DNA of 5,218 nt from Gemmatimonadales bacterium (GTDB lineage: Bacteria > Gemmatimonadota > Gemmatimonadetes > Gemmatimonadales > GWC2-71-9): positions 1-5,218 of the forward strand of contig JABDII010000317.1 of NCBI GenBank assembly GCA_013003805.1, read 5' to 3'. Made by a program: the position numbers and the translations under genes. Under the pieces are notes generated by a model, which saw nothing but the letters and a program-made list of their open reading frames with translations, had not been told where the DNA came from and did no database searches. The stretch's first letter is position 1. Every line of letters begins with the position of its first letter. Below, one piece after another: positions 4,518 to 5,218 of the stretch.

Positions 4518-5218
4518 TTATTGTCGCCGCGGAGACCCCGAACGAGTCCATGTCCGGCCGGTTCGGCCGTAGGACGCCTTGGCCTTCGCCGTGGTTGCAG
4601 GGTCTACCCACACGGTGGTGCGCTCCCCGCTGGACGCGTGCAGTTCGACTCGCCAGACACCAATTGGTCCATCGGCCAGCTCGACTGTGTCGCGGCCCGC
4701 GACCTCTACGCGCATCCATTGGACCGTGGGTGGTTGTTCCAACACCAGATACGGCAGCTTCACCAGATAGCCCGCCTCGAGCGGGAGCGAGGCCAACACG
4801 AGGTCGAGCGTGTTCACCTCGAAAACCGCGTGCGGCAGCTCGCCCTCCAGCAACGATGGTAAGTTCGGGTCGGCACCTTCCAGCTTCTCGAGCTCGGCTA
4901 CGACACGGTTCTGCTCTACACGGATGTCCATCCGGTACTTCGCGAAGGGGTTGAGCAGTCGGCGAGCCGTGAGGGCGAGCGATTCCGCGTCGAGATACAT
5001 CGTATCGGGAGCCGAGCCGGGATCGATGATGTAGCGGATCACGGGTCCGTTCGGTCCCTCGACCTCGATAATGCTCTCCTGTCCTTTCCCCCCAAAGCCC
5101 GGGAATCGCCCTCTGATGCGGTAGTCCGCCTGAACATCGAGGTCCGCCAGCACCGCGATTGCCTCATCGCCCGGCAGGATCGGGCGCACTTGGTCGAGGT
5201 CGGTGGGTGGGGTCGCGT
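4518..5218 (-). CDS. Exported beta-rich protein, DUF3108-like (copy 1), 5' end missing
   Basis: At least 232 residues are visible, ending at TAA 4520-4518. The frame remains open to the window edge (the upstream codons read ATPPTDLDQ), so a GTG at 5189 is probably internal and the true start and signal peptide lie outside. The chain alternates hydrophobic and polar strands. Using residue numbers from 5216, recognisable parts are IRGRFPG near 33-39, a middle NPFAKYRMDIRV near 89-100, LPLEAGYLVKLP at 144-155 and VWVDPATT at 202-209 before a basic tail (GRTWTRSGSPRRQ). LPLEAGY...LP and WVD...T match the layout of the protein at 1211-1957, making the two distant paralogues. I recall this as a DUF3108-like family frequent in Gemmatimonadota; the biochemical role is unknown. 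The EEP lipoprotein gene follows after 110 bases without an evident terminator. Confidence 0.78.
   Translation of the reverse strand, partial: ATPPTDLDQVRPILPGDEAIAVLADLDVQADYRIRGRFPGFGGKGQESIIEVEGPNGPVIRYIIDPGSAPDTMYLDAESLALTARRLLNPFAKYRMDIRVEQNRVVAELEKLEGADPNLPSLLEGELPHAVFEVNTLDLVLASLPLEAGYLVKLPYLVLEQPPTVQWMRVEVAGRDTVELADGPIGVWRVELHASSGERTTVWVDPATTAKAKASYGRTGRTWTRSGSPRRQ

Noticed and set aside
4518..4620. A frameshift near the C-terminus of the right-edge gene, suggested by the basic tail
   Set aside because: The alternative frame ending at 4444 shows no better family match and the present frame keeps the WVDPATT turn intact; I have no evidence of a broken gene.
5187..5189. GTG as the start of the right-edge gene
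   Set aside because: The frame stays open to the window edge with plausible coding (ATPPTDLDQ), no signal peptide follows the GTG, and the related protein at 1211-1957 is exported. The true start is probably outside.
1..5218. CRISPR array, tRNA, rRNA, insertion sequence or prophage signals
   Set aside because: No regularly spaced repeats, no cloverleaf-like segments, no transposase, integrase or terminal repeats were seen in any gap or frame.

Overview
The window is GC-rich (by eye above 60%) and reads as a piece of chromosome from an environmental bacterium. Every gene I can support is on the minus strand, so transcription runs from high to low coordinates. Four exported proteins have a Gln immediately after the predicted signal-peptidase I site, and two belong to a beta-rich exported family that, from memory, is common in Gemmatimonadota. 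I therefore favour Gemmatimonadota or a relative in the FCB group. This is inference: there is no rRNA or universal marker here.

Layout in transcription order. (1) 5218-4518: an exported beta-rich (DUF3108-like) protein whose 5' end lies beyond the window. (2) 4407-3292: a lipoprotein of the endonuclease/exonuclease/phosphatase (EEP) superfamily with all catalytic motifs. (3) 3176-2652: a secreted DUF1579-like protein. (4) 2651-2487: a 165-base gap with three successive inverted repeats. (5) 2486-720: three closely spaced genes, probably one operon: a membrane-anchored DUF2867-like protein, a second member of the DUF3108-like family, and a small HXXEE-like polytopic membrane protein. (6) 591-112: a secreted ankyrin-repeat protein, followed after only 4 bases by (7) 107-1, the signal peptide of another exported protein cut by the window edge.

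No gene has a recognisable cytoplasmic enzyme function; six of the eight have a visible export signal or membrane anchor, one is polytopic, and the last is presumed exported by family. The only chemistry readable from sequence is the metal-dependent phosphoesterase of the EEP lipoprotein. The others are families of unknown function, so a joint pathway cannot be assigned. I see no mobile element, CRISPR array, tRNA, rRNA or phage gene. The points most worth a second look are the tandem hairpins, the shared A-Q signal cleavage sites, the two divergent paralogues, a G-quadruplex motif with an overlapping inverted repeat between genes 2 and 3, and the partial gene at the left edge. There is no intergenic stretch longer than 300 bases. 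I do not see a clear new multi-gene system.
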